In this document: positions 41,407-50,930 of the stretch, piece by piece
How positions within the stretch are numbered: position 1 is the stretch's first letter
Layout: each line of letters begins with the position of its first letter
Source of the DNA: JAALKW01 sp963974485
Lineage (GTDB): Bacteria > Pseudomonadota > Gammaproteobacteria > Legionellales > Legionellaceae
Direction of reading: 5' to 3'
Assembly: GCA_963974485.1 (NCBI GenBank)
Contig: CAXBBS010000001.1
Location: 315,550 to 379,549 of the forward strand
DNA: 64,000 bases
Program-made: the position numbers and the translations under genes
Notes under the pieces: model-generated
What the model saw: only the letters and a program-made list of their open reading frames with translations
Told to the model about the DNA's origin: nothing
The model's database searches: none

Positions 41407-42792
41407 TTACTCCACTTTTTTTACTGGGCGCATCCAATCTGATAACGTGTGCTGCTTCGATATCGTAAGCGTTAAGCCACCCGCAGGCACAGACTTGCGA
41501 ATGCTACTTCCGGCACCAATCGTTGCGTTCTTCCCCACCGTAACCGGAGCAACAAGCTGTGTATCAGACCCAATAAATGCACCGTCTTCTATCACCGTTT
41601 GATGTTTATTCACACCGTCATAATTACACGTGATCGTACCGGCACCTATATTCACTTTCTGACCAATCGTTACATCACCTAAATAACTCAAATGGCTCGC
41701 TTGACTATCGCTATCAAACACCGCTTTTTTGGTTTCAACAAAATTTCCGATTTTACAGCGATCACCTAAGACAGTACCTGGTCGAATACGTGCAAAAGGT
41801 CCAATTTTACAAAATTCTCCAATCACACAATCATCCAGCACAGAATGCGCCTCAATCACGGTGTTGTCACCAAGCGTCACATTGGTTAAAACACAATTGG
41901 CTCCAATACGGCAATTTTTACCGATATGTACCTTGCCTTCAAAAATGATATTCGGTTCTAAATAAACATCTTGTCCACAGGTGAGCTCCCCACGAATATC
42001 AATCCGTGATTTATCAGCAAGCATCACCCCCGACATTAAAAGCTCCGTTGCGCGTTGTTCTTGCCAAACACGCTCAAGCCCTTCTAATTGCGCACGGTCA
42101 TTCACACCTTGAATCATCCAGGAAGCAGGTGCATGCACACACGTAATCGGACAGTTTTCTTCTGCAGCCATCCCCATAATATCCGTCAGATAATATTCTT
42201 TCTGGACATTACTATCACTTAACTTTGGCAACCAAACTGCCAAATCCGACGCCGCAGCGCAACACGTTCCACTGTAAACCTCTTTGATTGCACGCTGAGC
42301 TTCTGTCGCATCTTTTTCTTCAATCACACGACAAATGCGTCCATTGACATCTCGAATGATGCGTCCAAGCCCCGTCGGATTAGGTAGAAACGCGAGTAAT
42401 AAAGCTAACGGCGCTTGCCTTGATGGAGAAGAAGGTTTGGCTTGTGCCACCATCGCTTGTAATAACTCCAGCTGAATAAGCGGCACATCAGCCGACAACA
42501 CCAGCACACGGGCATCGTCGGGAATATGTGGTAGCGCTTGCATAACAGCATGCCCTGTACCTAATTGCTCGTTCTGCCATACCCAGTTCACGGGTCTATC
42601 TTGAAAAGCCTGCTGAAGACGCTCACCTTCATAACCAATAATGACATGAATCCCATCGGGCTTGAGAGCCTCTGCCGTATCGAGTACCCGCTCGAGCATA
42701 GGTTTTCCGGCAAGCTTATGCAGGACTTTGGGTGTGCTTGAACGCATGCGCGTGCCGTTACCTGCGGCCAGAATAACTAAATGCAGTGACAT
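41407..42792 (-). CDS. glmU: Bifunctional UDP-GlcNAc pyrophosphorylase / GlcN-1-P acetyltransferase
   Basis: The 461-residue GlmU has the pyrophosphorylase domain (VILAAGNGTRMRSSTPKVLH, NEQLGTGHAVMQALPHI, YYLTDIMGMA) and a C-terminal left-handed beta-helix with hexapeptide repeats (IGKNCRIGANCVLTNVTLGD). The acetyltransferase part is complete (LSYLGDVTIGQKVNIGAGTI, NYDGVNKHQTVIEDGAFIGS). It makes UDP-N-acetylglucosamine for peptidoglycan and lipid A. The last residues VKKVE follow DWMRP. It is flanked by two DUF4143 genes, one intact, one decayed. Confidence 0.97.
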   Translation of the reverse strand: MSLHLVILAAGNGTRMRSSTPKVLHKLAGKPMLERVLDTAEALKPDGIHVIIGYEGERLQQAFQDRPVNWVWQNEQLGTGHAVMQALPHIPDDARVLVLSADVPLIQLELLQAMVAQAKPSSPSRQAPLALLLAFLPNPTGLGRIIRDVNGRICRVIEEKDATEAQRAIKEVYSGTCCAAASDLAVWLPKLSDSNVQKEYYLTDIMGMAAEENCPITCVHAPASWMIQGVNDRAQLEGLERVWQEQRATELLMSGVMLADKSRIDIRGELTCGQDVYLEPNIIFEGKVHIGKNCRIGANCVLTNVTLGDNTVIEAHSVLDDCVIGEFCKIGPFARIRPGTVLGDRCKIGNFVETKKAVFDSDSQASHLSYLGDVTIGQKVNIGAGTITCNYDGVNKHQTVIEDGAFIGSDTQLVAPVTVGKNATIGAGSSIRKSVPAGGLTLTISKQHTLSDWMRPVKKVE

Positions 42793-42926
42793 ATTTTTAA
42801 TTCCCTTTTAATAATTTATTTTTTAATATTTTACGTTATGATAAACGCATAACGACTGCAGGAGTAGCGTCTTGATGAATTTTATCAAAAAAAAGAGATG
42901 TGGTTATACTACCTAAATTATACACA

Positions 42927-43850
42927 TCACAGATAGCCCGCAGGGACTTGGATAATATTTTTTGTTAGCCATTCGACTTTCTCTGCTTGATTAATGACAA
43001 CACCCAATGGCAGACAATGCTCTTCTATAAACACGGTCATCGCGCGCAATTGCCGCGACAAAATCGTTGAACCGTATTTGATTTCAATAGGCAAAATGCC
43101 AAAATTTCCTTCCAAAATCAAATCAATTTCAACACCACTATAGGTGCGATAGTAATAAGCTTCTACCGGTATTCTAAGATCATTTAAGCCCTTTAAAATT
43201 TCTTCAATCACAAAAGCCTCAAAAGAAAAGCCGGCGACGACGCTCGCCCAACATGGTAATAAATCGCCTAAAGGCAATTTTATCCAGTTTCGGAAAAAGT
43301 CTTGCTATATCACGATTCACATAGGTGGTTTCGTAATTAACCATCCACTCTTGATAATACCCTTCATCCTGCATACCGCACGGCTCAGGATACCCCCCGT
43401 TAAACCAAGCCTCTTGAGTTTGAGCAAAACTTCGAGGCCGAGATTCAATCTTGAAATTTTCTTGACATAGCGGTTGCTTAAATAATTGATAAAAATCACT
43501 TAAAGGCTCTTGAAACAGTTCATTGGCTTTCAGCGTACCCAATTCAATAATCGCGATACGCCCCGCTAAACTTTCTGAAACGTTTCGCAATAATTACGCA
43601 CAACTTGAACCCGTAATAACAAATCGTCCTTTTTTATCTCGTTGTTCATCAATCACTCCTCGCAAAACTGCAAATAACTCTGGGTAAAGCTGAGCCTCAT
43701 CAAAAATAATATTCGAGGGTGTTTGTTTTAAAAAAAAGTCTGGATCACGTGTCACTCGGTCATAATCGCTTGGCTTTTCCAGATCAATATAAGTAAATCC
43801 ATGTCCTATCGTCTGTGCTAACGTATCATGACCCTTTTTCTTGGTGTTTT
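42927..43850 (-). pseudogene. Decayed AAA/DUF4143 ATPase gene
   Basis: Reading the minus strand from 43850 gives PRKKGHDTLAQTIGHGFTYI, then IIFDEAQLYPELFAVLRG and FVITGSSCA, all AAA_14 features, followed by an in-frame TAA (43594-43596), then NVSESLAGRIAIIELGTL and NGGYPEP in the same frame. Near 43240-43255 the frame shifts and the middle of the protein (roughly 70-100 residues) is missing, after which SFEAFVIEEILKGL and EIDLILEGNFGILPIEIKYG, the DUF4143 end, continue to a normal stop. The N-terminus, including a usable Walker A, is also lost: the sequence begins at the gtrA stop. The gene has therefore at least three lesions and is dead. Confidence 0.9.
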
Positions 43851-44226
43851 ATCGTTTTTGTGCCACAAAAACAAAGGTTTTATTCACCCAATAATTAAAA
43901 AAAACACAAGACACATCCGCCATGAATTTCGCTAAAATCGTATAGGGCACGCACGTCAATAACACAAAAAGTAACATGGATGACAACGGTATATTAAGCA
44001 TGCTTAACATAAAAAATCGACGCGCCTGCGCTGCTTTATCTTTTTTATGATTGGATTTAAACGTAATGTTTCGATGTGCAATAAAAGCAAAAATACCGCC
44101 GGCCAACTTCCCAATGATGTTCGCTGCAATAGGATTAAAAACTAAAAATCCTAGCATCAAAAGAAAGCTGCCCATATCAATCACGTATGCTAATAATTGG
44201 ATGATAATATAACGAAAAAATTTCAT
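43849..44226 (-). CDS. GtrA-like membrane protein
   Basis: The ATG at 44226 is preferred to a TTG 18 bp earlier. The 125-residue protein has four hydrophobic helices (about 4-24, 32-52, 70-95, 98-116) and GtrA marks: FFRYIIIQLLAYVIDMGSFL at the start, AGGIFAFIAHRNITFKS in the middle and FFNYWVNKTFVF at the end. GtrA proteins help move lipid-linked sugars across the inner membrane for glycosylation of LPS or other polymers. No partner glycosyltransferase is adjacent. Its stop abuts the decayed DUF4143 gene. Confidence 0.88.
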   Translation of the reverse strand: MKFFRYIIIQLLAYVIDMGSFLLMLGFLVFNPIAANIIGKLAGGIFAFIAHRNITFKSNHKKDKAAQARRFFMLSMLNIPLSSMLLFVLLTCVPYTILAKFMADVSCVFFNYWVNKTFVFVAQKR

Positions 44227-44451
44227 ATTATTGGATACCGACAAGTTGCATGAATATCGTCATGCTTAAAAAATATAGTGCCACTACTTATCAAGACAAC
44301 ATCTCAGATCTTTAATTCCCTGCTTAAGCGCACAAAAGCCCAACACCCATGATAAAGCTAATTTTTTACTCACATCCATCATGCCAACCATCTATCCCTG
44401 TATTGGCAGAAGATTATAGAAATACTGGATTGAAAACAACTCAAACTCAGC

Positions 44452-45468
44452 TTACTTGCTCAAGCTCAACTCACCGGCAAGATCACGTGCCATTTCGCAT
44501 TTAACGTGGGTCAAATCACTATGCTTACTCAGTAAATACAGAAGCTTGCAATAAATAGCCTCAGGCGTCATATCATAACCACTGACAAGCCCTGCTTTTA
44601 TCAATGAATGTCCAGTTGCGTATTGCTCCATTTTAACAAGCCCATGAGAGCATTGGCTACTGTTCACCAGAATCACGCCCCGGGCTGATGCTTCAGCCAG
44701 CATCTCTAAAAATCGGGGTGAGTTATTCGGGGCATTACCTGAGCCGTAAGTTTCCAGCACCAGCGCTTGCAGCGGCATTTGAAGCAAGGTTTCTAATACC
44801 TCCATCGCTGTACCTGGGCACAATCTAAAATTTGCAATACACTGCGGACGAAGGGGTTGCCAATGAAACGGTGCTTGCGGTGCAGGTAATAACAAACCAC
44901 TGGCCATATTAATGCTTTGCTCGATTTCGGCCAAATGCGGGAAATTAGGTGAATCAAACGCATCAAACCGCGTCGAGCTTATTTTTTGCGTACGATTGCC
45001 GCGTAACAAACTTTGATTAAAATACACACAAACTTCATGTATAGGTCGGTGCGCACACAACCAAAGCGATGTGAGTGCATTATCCAGTGCATCGTTCCGC
45101 ACTTCAGATAGTGGAATTTGCGAGCCCGTAAGAATCACGGGCTTACTTAAGTTCTCAAGCATAAACGACAAGGCTGAAGCCGTGTACGCCATGGTGTCAG
45201 TGCCATGAAAAATAACAAAACCATCAAATTGATCATAATGATGACTAATATCTGCAGCGAGTTGATTCCAATCTTCATAGGTTAAATTAGAAGAATCTAA
45301 CAGCGGTTTATATTCGAGAACTTGATAATTCGGCATGTCGGCATGTGAAAATGCAGGGTTTGCACGCAGGGCTTTCTCAACATGATTCGCTTTAGGCTGA
45401 TAACCTTCGTTCGTTTTAACCGAGCTGATGGTGCCCCCGGTGTTTAAAATCAAAATATTTTTTTTCAA
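44452..45468 (-). CDS. ansA: Type I (cytoplasmic) L-asparaginase
   Basis: The 338-residue protein has both catalytic Thr motifs of the family: LILNTGGTISSV at the N-terminus and FVIFHGTDTMAYTASALSFM at about 83. VILTGSQIPLSEVRNDALDN and LETYGSGNAPN follow. There is no signal peptide, so it is the cytoplasmic type I enzyme, hydrolysing asparagine to aspartate and ammonia. Divergent from rppH with 175 bp between the starts; no clear promoter found there. Confidence 0.93.
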   Translation of the reverse strand: MKKNILILNTGGTISSVKTNEGYQPKANHVEKALRANPAFSHADMPNYQVLEYKPLLDSSNLTYEDWNQLAADISHHYDQFDGFVIFHGTDTMAYTASALSFMLENLSKPVILTGSQIPLSEVRNDALDNALTSLWLCAHRPIHEVCVYFNQSLLRGNRTQKISSTRFDAFDSPNFPHLAEIEQSINMASGLLLPAPQAPFHWQPLRPQCIANFRLCPGTAMEVLETLLQMPLQALVLETYGSGNAPNNSPRFLEMLAEASARGVILVNSSQCSHGLVKMEQYATGHSLIKAGLVSGYDMTPEAIYCKLLYLLSKHSDLTHVKCEMARDLAGELSLSK

Positions 45469-45643
45469 TGCATGCCCCTAGAACACAAATCAACGCTCTG
45501 TGTGTCTTAATTATAAGCAACCAAAGCTAATTGTTCCACTTATTTGGGCATGGATGCAAGTTCATTTGCCAAGACCTTGTCTTTTATGAAAAAATCTCTG
45601 AATATCTAAAACAATTGTTGTATCAACCTGGATTAATACTATT

Positions 45644-46171
45644 ATGGTCGTCGACCGCGCTGGATACAGGCTCAACGTAGGGATTATTTTAATCAATGAG
45701 TCCGGACGCGCTTTTTGGGGTAAACGCCCAGGGCATGATTCGTGGCAATTTCCACAAGGTGGCCTTGCCACCGGTGAAACCGCTGAAGAAGCCATGCTGC
45801 GTGAGCTACGCGAAGAAGTCGGCCTTGCACCTGAAGACATCAGTATTTTAGGGGTTACCCGACGATGGTTGAAATATCGTCTACCTAAACAATACTTGCG
45901 CCATGGCAGTATACCGCTAGTGATTGGACAAAAACAAAAATGGTTTCTTTTAAAACTGGAAGCCAACGAACAAAAAATACGTTTAGATCTCTTTGATTCC
46001 CCCGAATTCGACAGCTGGCGCTGGATAGACTACTATGAGCCCCAAGATCATGTGATCTTTTTTAAACGTCACGTGTATGTTCAAGCCCTAAAAGAACTGG
46101 CGCCTTTAATGAAAAAACGCCCTCTCCACTTAGGAGCGCGACAAACCCGAGGTCACCATGCGCGTCAATAG
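45644..46171 (+). CDS. rppH: RNA pyrophosphohydrolase RppH
   Basis: The 175-residue Nudix protein begins MVVDRAGYRLNVGIILINES, very close to RppH, and has the Nudix box in GGLATGETAEEAMLREL plus REEVGL. HDSWQFPQGG and RRWLKYRLPK are the RNA-end recognition segments. It removes pyrophosphate from 5' triphosphate mRNA, starting decay. It opens the conserved rppH-ptsP-lgt-thyA cluster; ptsP starts 3 bp after its stop. The ATG has little leader sequence with no strong RBS. Confidence 0.96.
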   Translation: MVVDRAGYRLNVGIILINESGRAFWGKRPGHDSWQFPQGGLATGETAEEAMLRELREEVGLAPEDISILGVTRRWLKYRLPKQYLRHGSIPLVIGQKQKWFLLKLEANEQKIRLDLFDSPEFDSWRWIDYYEPQDHVIFFKRHVYVQALKELAPLMKKRPLHLGARQTRGHHARQ

Positions 46172-46174
46172 CCT

Positions 46175-48466
46175 ATGCTGAAATTACTCAAACGTATCGT
46201 TCAAGATGTCACCACGGCAAACGATCTGACCGGGGCACTCACTACCTTAGTTCAACGTATTCGCGAGGCCATTCATGTCGATGCCGTATCTGCGTTTCTT
46301 ATCGATGACAAACGAGGTGAATACGTTTTAATCGCGACCGAAGGCTTAGATAAAAACGCTGAGTTCAAAATTCGTGTTCCTCTTAATAAAGGCCTCATTG
46401 GTTTAGTCGGACAGCGCGAAGAACCGATTAACATGAGCAACGCGCGCGAACATAAAGCCTTTATTCATGAACCTCTTTTCGGCGAAGAATTACTCCATGC
46501 ATTTCTTGGTGTACCTATCCTCCAACACCGTAAGTTATATGGCGTTTTAATCGTACAGCAGGCCGAAAAACGTGAGTTTGACGATGCCGAAGAAGCGTTT
46601 CTTATTACGCTCGCCGCCCAACTTGGCGGTATTATTGCGCATGCCGATGCCACCGGTGAGCTTGCTAAGCTCACACAGCCAAAAACATCCAAGACAAAAA
46701 AAAACGAAGTCACACAGTTAGCACTTAGTGGCATCGCTTCTGTCCCAGGCGTTGCAATTGGGAGCGCCGTTGTTATTTCTCCTCCCGCAGATATCGATGC
46801 GGTTCCTCGGCAACTGATTGAAGATGTTGATCATGAAATTGAACTTTTTCACACCGCTTTAGACGCAGCACGCGAAACCATGCATCAACTCAGTCGGCGC
46901 ATGCATGCAAGCGTATCCGAAAATGATCACTCACTTTTTGATGTGTATTTGCGTATTTTAGATAAAGAAAACTTAGGTGCCGAAGTCGATCGCAGCATCC
47001 GCGACGAGAAACTCTGTGCACAAAGTGCGCTAGCTAGCGTCATCAAACGCCATATTTTTGCCTTCGAAGAAATGGAAGACGACTACCTTCGTGAGCGCGC
47101 CAGTGATTTTCGAGACCTTGGACGGCGCGTACTGGCTGAATTACAATCATCACAAGCCGTTGATATAATTTACCCTACCCGTACGATTTTGATTGGCGAA
47201 GAAGTGTCTGCAGCAGACCTTGCCGAAGTACCTGAAGGTCAATTGGTCGGTGTTGTCTCAAGTAAAGGAGGCAACAACTCCCACGTCGCGATTTTAGCCC
47301 GTGCCTTGGGCATTCCAACCGTTATGGGGGTACGTGGTTTTAAATTAGACGAGGTTTCAAGACGAGCCATCGTGGTGGATGGGTATTACGGTCATGTCTT
47401 TATCTCGCCGTCCAAATCACTGGTCGCCGAATATAAACTCTTAGCCCAAGAAGAAGCCGAGCTTAATCAAAGCCTCGTTAAACTCCGTGATAAACCCGCC
47501 GAAACCACGGACGGACACCGCATCAAATTACATGTAAACACGGGTCTTGCGCTTGATACGGGCTTATCGATGAGTGTCGGTGCCGAGGGCGTGGGCTTGT
47601 ATCGCTCCGAAGTGCCGTTCATGACGCGCGACCGTTTTCCGTCCGAAGATGAACAATACGTGATTTATCGACAAATTCTAACCGCGTTTGCACCCCGTAG
47701 TGTGACCATGCGCACGCTCGATATCGGCGGCGACAAACCTCTGCCTTATTTTCCTATTGAAGAAGAAAACCCTTCGCTCGGATGGCGCGGCATTCGTGTC
47801 ACGCTCGATCATCCCGATTTGTTCTTACTTCAAGTACGCGCGATGATGCGCGCAAGCGAGGAACTGAATAACTTACGTATTTTACTTCCTATGGTAACCA
47901 CGTTAAACGAAGTCGACGAGGCCATAGAACTGATCAATCAAGCGCATGCCGAACTCATCGAAGAAGGCTGCCTTATTGAAAAGCCTGATTTAGGCGTCAT
48001 GATTGAAGTCCCTGCTGCCGTGTACTTAGCAGAAGCTTTTGCGCGTCGTGTTGATTTTCTTTCGGTCGGCACCAACGATCTGACGCAATATTTATTAGCG
48101 GTGGATCGCAATAATGCTCGCGTATCAAGTTTATATGATGCTTTACACCCAGCCATGCTTCAAATTCTCCTTAAAGTTATCGAAGGCGGACACGCCGCCG
48201 GTGTTCATATCAGCTTATGTGGTGAAATGGCCAGCGATCCTTACGCCGTGATCTTATTACTTGCCATGGGATTTGATTCACTAAGCATGAACTCTGCAAG
48301 TTTGCCTCGCATCAAGTGGATTATCCGAAGCTTTTCGATTGCAAAAGCACGCAAAATTTTAGCCGATGTTTTAAAGCTCGAGCACGCATCAGATATTCGA
48401 TTGCACCTGCAAAAAGCCCTTGAACACGAAGGCTTGGGTGGCTTGATTCGCGCCGGTAAATTCTAA
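46175..48466 (+). CDS. ptsP: PEP-dependent phosphotransferase PtsP (enzyme I of the nitrogen PTS)
   Basis: The 763-residue protein starts with a GAF domain (about 15-160) and continues with a complete enzyme I: the catalytic His370 in GGNNSHVAILARALGIPTVM, the PEP-binding barrel (MRTLDIGGDKPLPYFPIEEE, SVGTNDLTQYLLAVDRNN) and the Cys in HISLCGEMASDP near 700. It phosphorylates NPr, linking nitrogen and envelope regulation. The partner NPr and EIIA are outside this window. Position after rppH and before lgt is conserved. Confidence 0.96.
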   Translation: MLKLLKRIVQDVTTANDLTGALTTLVQRIREAIHVDAVSAFLIDDKRGEYVLIATEGLDKNAEFKIRVPLNKGLIGLVGQREEPINMSNAREHKAFIHEPLFGEELLHAFLGVPILQHRKLYGVLIVQQAEKREFDDAEEAFLITLAAQLGGIIAHADATGELAKLTQPKTSKTKKNEVTQLALSGIASVPGVAIGSAVVISPPADIDAVPRQLIEDVDHEIELFHTALDAARETMHQLSRRMHASVSENDHSLFDVYLRILDKENLGAEVDRSIRDEKLCAQSALASVIKRHIFAFEEMEDDYLRERASDFRDLGRRVLAELQSSQAVDIIYPTRTILIGEEVSAADLAEVPEGQLVGVVSSKGGNNSHVAILARALGIPTVMGVRGFKLDEVSRRAIVVDGYYGHVFISPSKSLVAEYKLLAQEEAELNQSLVKLRDKPAETTDGHRIKLHVNTGLALDTGLSMSVGAEGVGLYRSEVPFMTRDRFPSEDEQYVIYRQILTAFAPRSVTMRTLDIGGDKPLPYFPIEEENPSLGWRGIRVTLDHPDLFLLQVRAMMRASEELNNLRILLPMVTTLNEVDEAIELINQAHAELIEEGCLIEKPDLGVMIEVPAAVYLAEAFARRVDFLSVGTNDLTQYLLAVDRNNARVSSLYDALHPAMLQILLKVIEGGHAAGVHISLCGEMASDPYAVILLLAMGFDSLSMNSASLPRIKWIIRSFSIAKARKILADVLKLEHASDIRLHLQKALEHEGLGGLIRAGKF

Positions 48467-48485
48467 AAAAAGGACGTATTGCTCT

Positions 48486-49280
48486 ATGCTTACCTACCCC
48501 TCCATCAATCCTGTTGCCTTCTCTCTTGGGCCATTAAGCGTGCATTGGTATGGGCTCATGTATTTGCTTGGCTTTGCTGGAGCCTACGGCCTTGCACACT
48601 GGCGTGTAAAACATCAAAAACTCAATTGGACTTCAGATCAAATCGGCGACCTCATTTTTTTTCTTGCTTTAGGCGTTATCATCGGCGGGCGATTAGGTTA
48701 CCTTGTATTTTATCAAACATCCGCGTTTATACATACGCCGTGGATTGTTTTTAGAATCTGGGAAGGTGGTATGTCGTTTCATGGTGGCTTGCTTGGCGTT
48801 ATCGCTGCACTCGCTTTATTTGCCCACCGACGACATAAAACATTTTGGGAAGTGGCTGATTTTACAGCGCCTCTGGTGCCGTTTGGTCTGGGCGCCGGAC
48901 GCGCCGGAAATTTTATTAATGGCGAGCTTTGGGGGCGCATCACCGATGCACCTTGGGGTATGGTCTTCCCCTTGGCAGGCCCTGAACCTCGTCATCCCTC
49001 ACAGCTCTACGAAATGGCTTTAGAAGGCTTGGTGCTTTTACTGCTACTCACATGGTACAGCCGAAAACCTCGACCGGCCGGAACAACATCAGCTGTATTC
49101 TTAATGAGTTATGCTGTGTGCCGCTTTATGATAGAATTCTTACGTGAGCCCGACTTACAACTTGGGTTTGTCGCGTTCCGTTGGTTAACCATGGGGCAAC
49201 TTCTATCGATACCCATGTTTCTTTTTGGTTTTTATTTGTGGTGGACAAAACGTTATGAAAACATACCTAAACCTCGTTGA
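48486..49280 (+). CDS. lgt: Prolipoprotein diacylglyceryl transferase
   Basis: The 264-residue membrane enzyme has about seven helices and the Lgt signature GLGAGRAGNFINGELWGR at about 133, plus GGMSFHGGLLGVI and RHPSQLYEMALEG. It adds diacylglycerol from phosphatidylglycerol to the lipobox Cys of prolipoproteins, the first step of lipoprotein maturation. AAAGGA lies upstream of the ATG. Its 3' end overlaps thyA by 26 bp. Confidence 0.96.
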   Translation: MLTYPSINPVAFSLGPLSVHWYGLMYLLGFAGAYGLAHWRVKHQKLNWTSDQIGDLIFFLALGVIIGGRLGYLVFYQTSAFIHTPWIVFRIWEGGMSFHGGLLGVIAALALFAHRRHKTFWEVADFTAPLVPFGLGAGRAGNFINGELWGRITDAPWGMVFPLAGPEPRHPSQLYEMALEGLVLLLLLTWYSRKPRPAGTTSAVFLMSYAVCRFMIEFLREPDLQLGFVAFRWLTMGQLLSIPMFLFGFYLWWTKRYENIPKPR

Positions 49281-50049
49281 ACACGTTCTAACACATGGCG
49301 CGCTCAAAAAAGACCGTACAGGTACCGGCGTGTTATCTGTATTTGGTCACCAAATGCGTTTTGACTTAGCCCAGGGTTTTCCACTGCTGACTACTAAAAA
49401 ATTACACCTTAAAAGCATTATTCACGAGCTACTTTGGTTCTTACAAGGCGACACCAATATTCAATACCTCAACGACAACGGGGTATCCATCTGGAATGCA
49501 TGGGCCGATGATGCGGGTAATCTGGGTCCTGTTTATGGGCATCAGTGGCGCAGTTGGGGTAAAAAAGACGGCCAGGTGATTGACCAAATCAGCGAGGTTA
49601 TCGAGCAAATCAAAACCAATCCTTTATCACGCCGCCTGATCGTATCTGCATGGAACGTTGGTGAGCTCGACGAGATGAAGCTACCGCCATGCCACTTGTT
49701 ATTCCAGTTCTATGTCGCCAATGGCAAGCTTTCATGCCAGCTCTACCAACGCTCCGCTGATGTGTTTTTAGGTGTACCGTTTAATATTGCTTCCTACGCC
49801 TTACTCACGCACATGATCGCACACCAATGCGATTTAGACGTCGGTGAATTTATTTGGACCGGTGGTGACTGTCACCTGTATCAAAATCATTTAGAGCAGG
49901 CCCGCACACAGCTCGAACGCACACCACGTGCTTTGCCAACACTCGAAATCCATCGCAAGCCTAATTCAGTGTTTGATTATGTTTTTGATGATTTTTCTTT
50001 TGTAAATTACGATCCGTATCCAACCATTAAGGCGCCGATTGCTGTATGA
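49255..50049 (+). CDS. thyA: Thymidylate synthase
   Basis: The ATG at 49255 lies within the end of lgt and gives MKTYLNLVEHVLTHG, the normal start. The 264-residue enzyme has KKDRTGTGVLSVFG, the catalytic Cys in LPPCHLLFQFYV at about 146, QRSADVFLGVPFNIASYALL and GGDCHLYQNH. It makes dTMP from dUMP using methylenetetrahydrofolate. The gene overlaps the thiamine pyrophosphokinase gene by 4 bp (ATGA). Confidence 0.97.
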   Translation: MKTYLNLVEHVLTHGALKKDRTGTGVLSVFGHQMRFDLAQGFPLLTTKKLHLKSIIHELLWFLQGDTNIQYLNDNGVSIWNAWADDAGNLGPVYGHQWRSWGKKDGQVIDQISEVIEQIKTNPLSRRLIVSAWNVGELDEMKLPPCHLLFQFYVANGKLSCQLYQRSADVFLGVPFNIASYALLTHMIAHQCDLDVGEFIWTGGDCHLYQNHLEQARTQLERTPRALPTLEIHRKPNSVFDYVFDDFSFVNYDPYPTIKAPIAV

Positions 50050-50828
50050 AAGATGTTGTTATTATAGCGAACGGACCGTTTCTTCATCGGGACATTATTT
50101 TAGAAGCGATGAACAATAAATTTGTTATTGTACTGGATGGCGCACTCAATCAAATGCGATGGTGTGACTCACACCGCATTGACTGTATTTTAGGCGATTT
50201 TGATTCCATCGATCGTGTTGCACAGGATTTTTGGAAAATTTCAGGTGTGTTCGATGACATAACCAACGACTCTGTGCCTTACCGTGGCTTACATGATGTT
50301 TTGATTGTACCGACTAAAAATCAAGAATATACGGATTTAGAAAAAGCCATTCAGTTTTGCGATCGCAATAATACGCCGAGCATTACACTTGTCTGCGCAT
50401 CAGGCGGCCGCTCCGATCATGATGAAGCGGTTAAGCAAGCCATGAGGTATGCCTATAAGCCGGAGAGGCCGATAACACTGCATACAGACCAGCAGTCATT
50501 GCGCTATGCCAAAGATGAGATCGTTCATTTTGATGGTCACATCGGTGATGCCTGTGGATTTATCTCCATGGACGCCGGCTCTTGCGCGTCAGATGGTTTG
50601 CTATACCCCTGTGACTCACATACAAAAAGCTTTTGCAATCAACTCAACGCCGATACGGCATCACTCACCGTCACAGGTGAAGCCTTACTGTTTTTACCTC
50701 CACAACTGCCTTCGCAACGTGCATTTATGGCTAAAAGCGATTCGGAGCGCCTGGCTTTACTGTTACATGATGCAGAAGATAATGCTTCCTACCATTTTAA
50801 GATGAATTTTTTTAACTCATTCTCTTAA
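50046..50828 (+). CDS. Thiamine pyrophosphokinase
   Basis: The 260-residue protein shows the thiamine pyrophosphokinase motifs ILGDFDSI at about 55, KNQEYTDLEKAIQFC at about 96 and ASGGRSDHDEAVKQAM at about 122, in the right order. It converts thiamine to thiamine diphosphate with ATP, a salvage route replacing de novo synthesis. It is translationally coupled to thyA by ATGA, an addition to the standard rppH-ptsP-lgt-thyA cluster. Confidence 0.88.
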   Translation: MKDVVIIANGPFLHRDIILEAMNNKFVIVLDGALNQMRWCDSHRIDCILGDFDSIDRVAQDFWKISGVFDDITNDSVPYRGLHDVLIVPTKNQEYTDLEKAIQFCDRNNTPSITLVCASGGRSDHDEAVKQAMRYAYKPERPITLHTDQQSLRYAKDEIVHFDGHIGDACGFISMDAGSCASDGLLYPCDSHTKSFCNQLNADTASLTVTGEALLFLPPQLPSQRAFMAKSDSERLALLLHDAEDNASYHFKMNFFNSFS

Positions 50829-50930
50829 CACAGCATGAGACCCGACACATTGCCTTAATACTGACTTGTTTATTCAATTTAATTCCTGTAGGTTAAGATG
50901 GTGTGAGACTGATTAATAGGCATAGGAACG

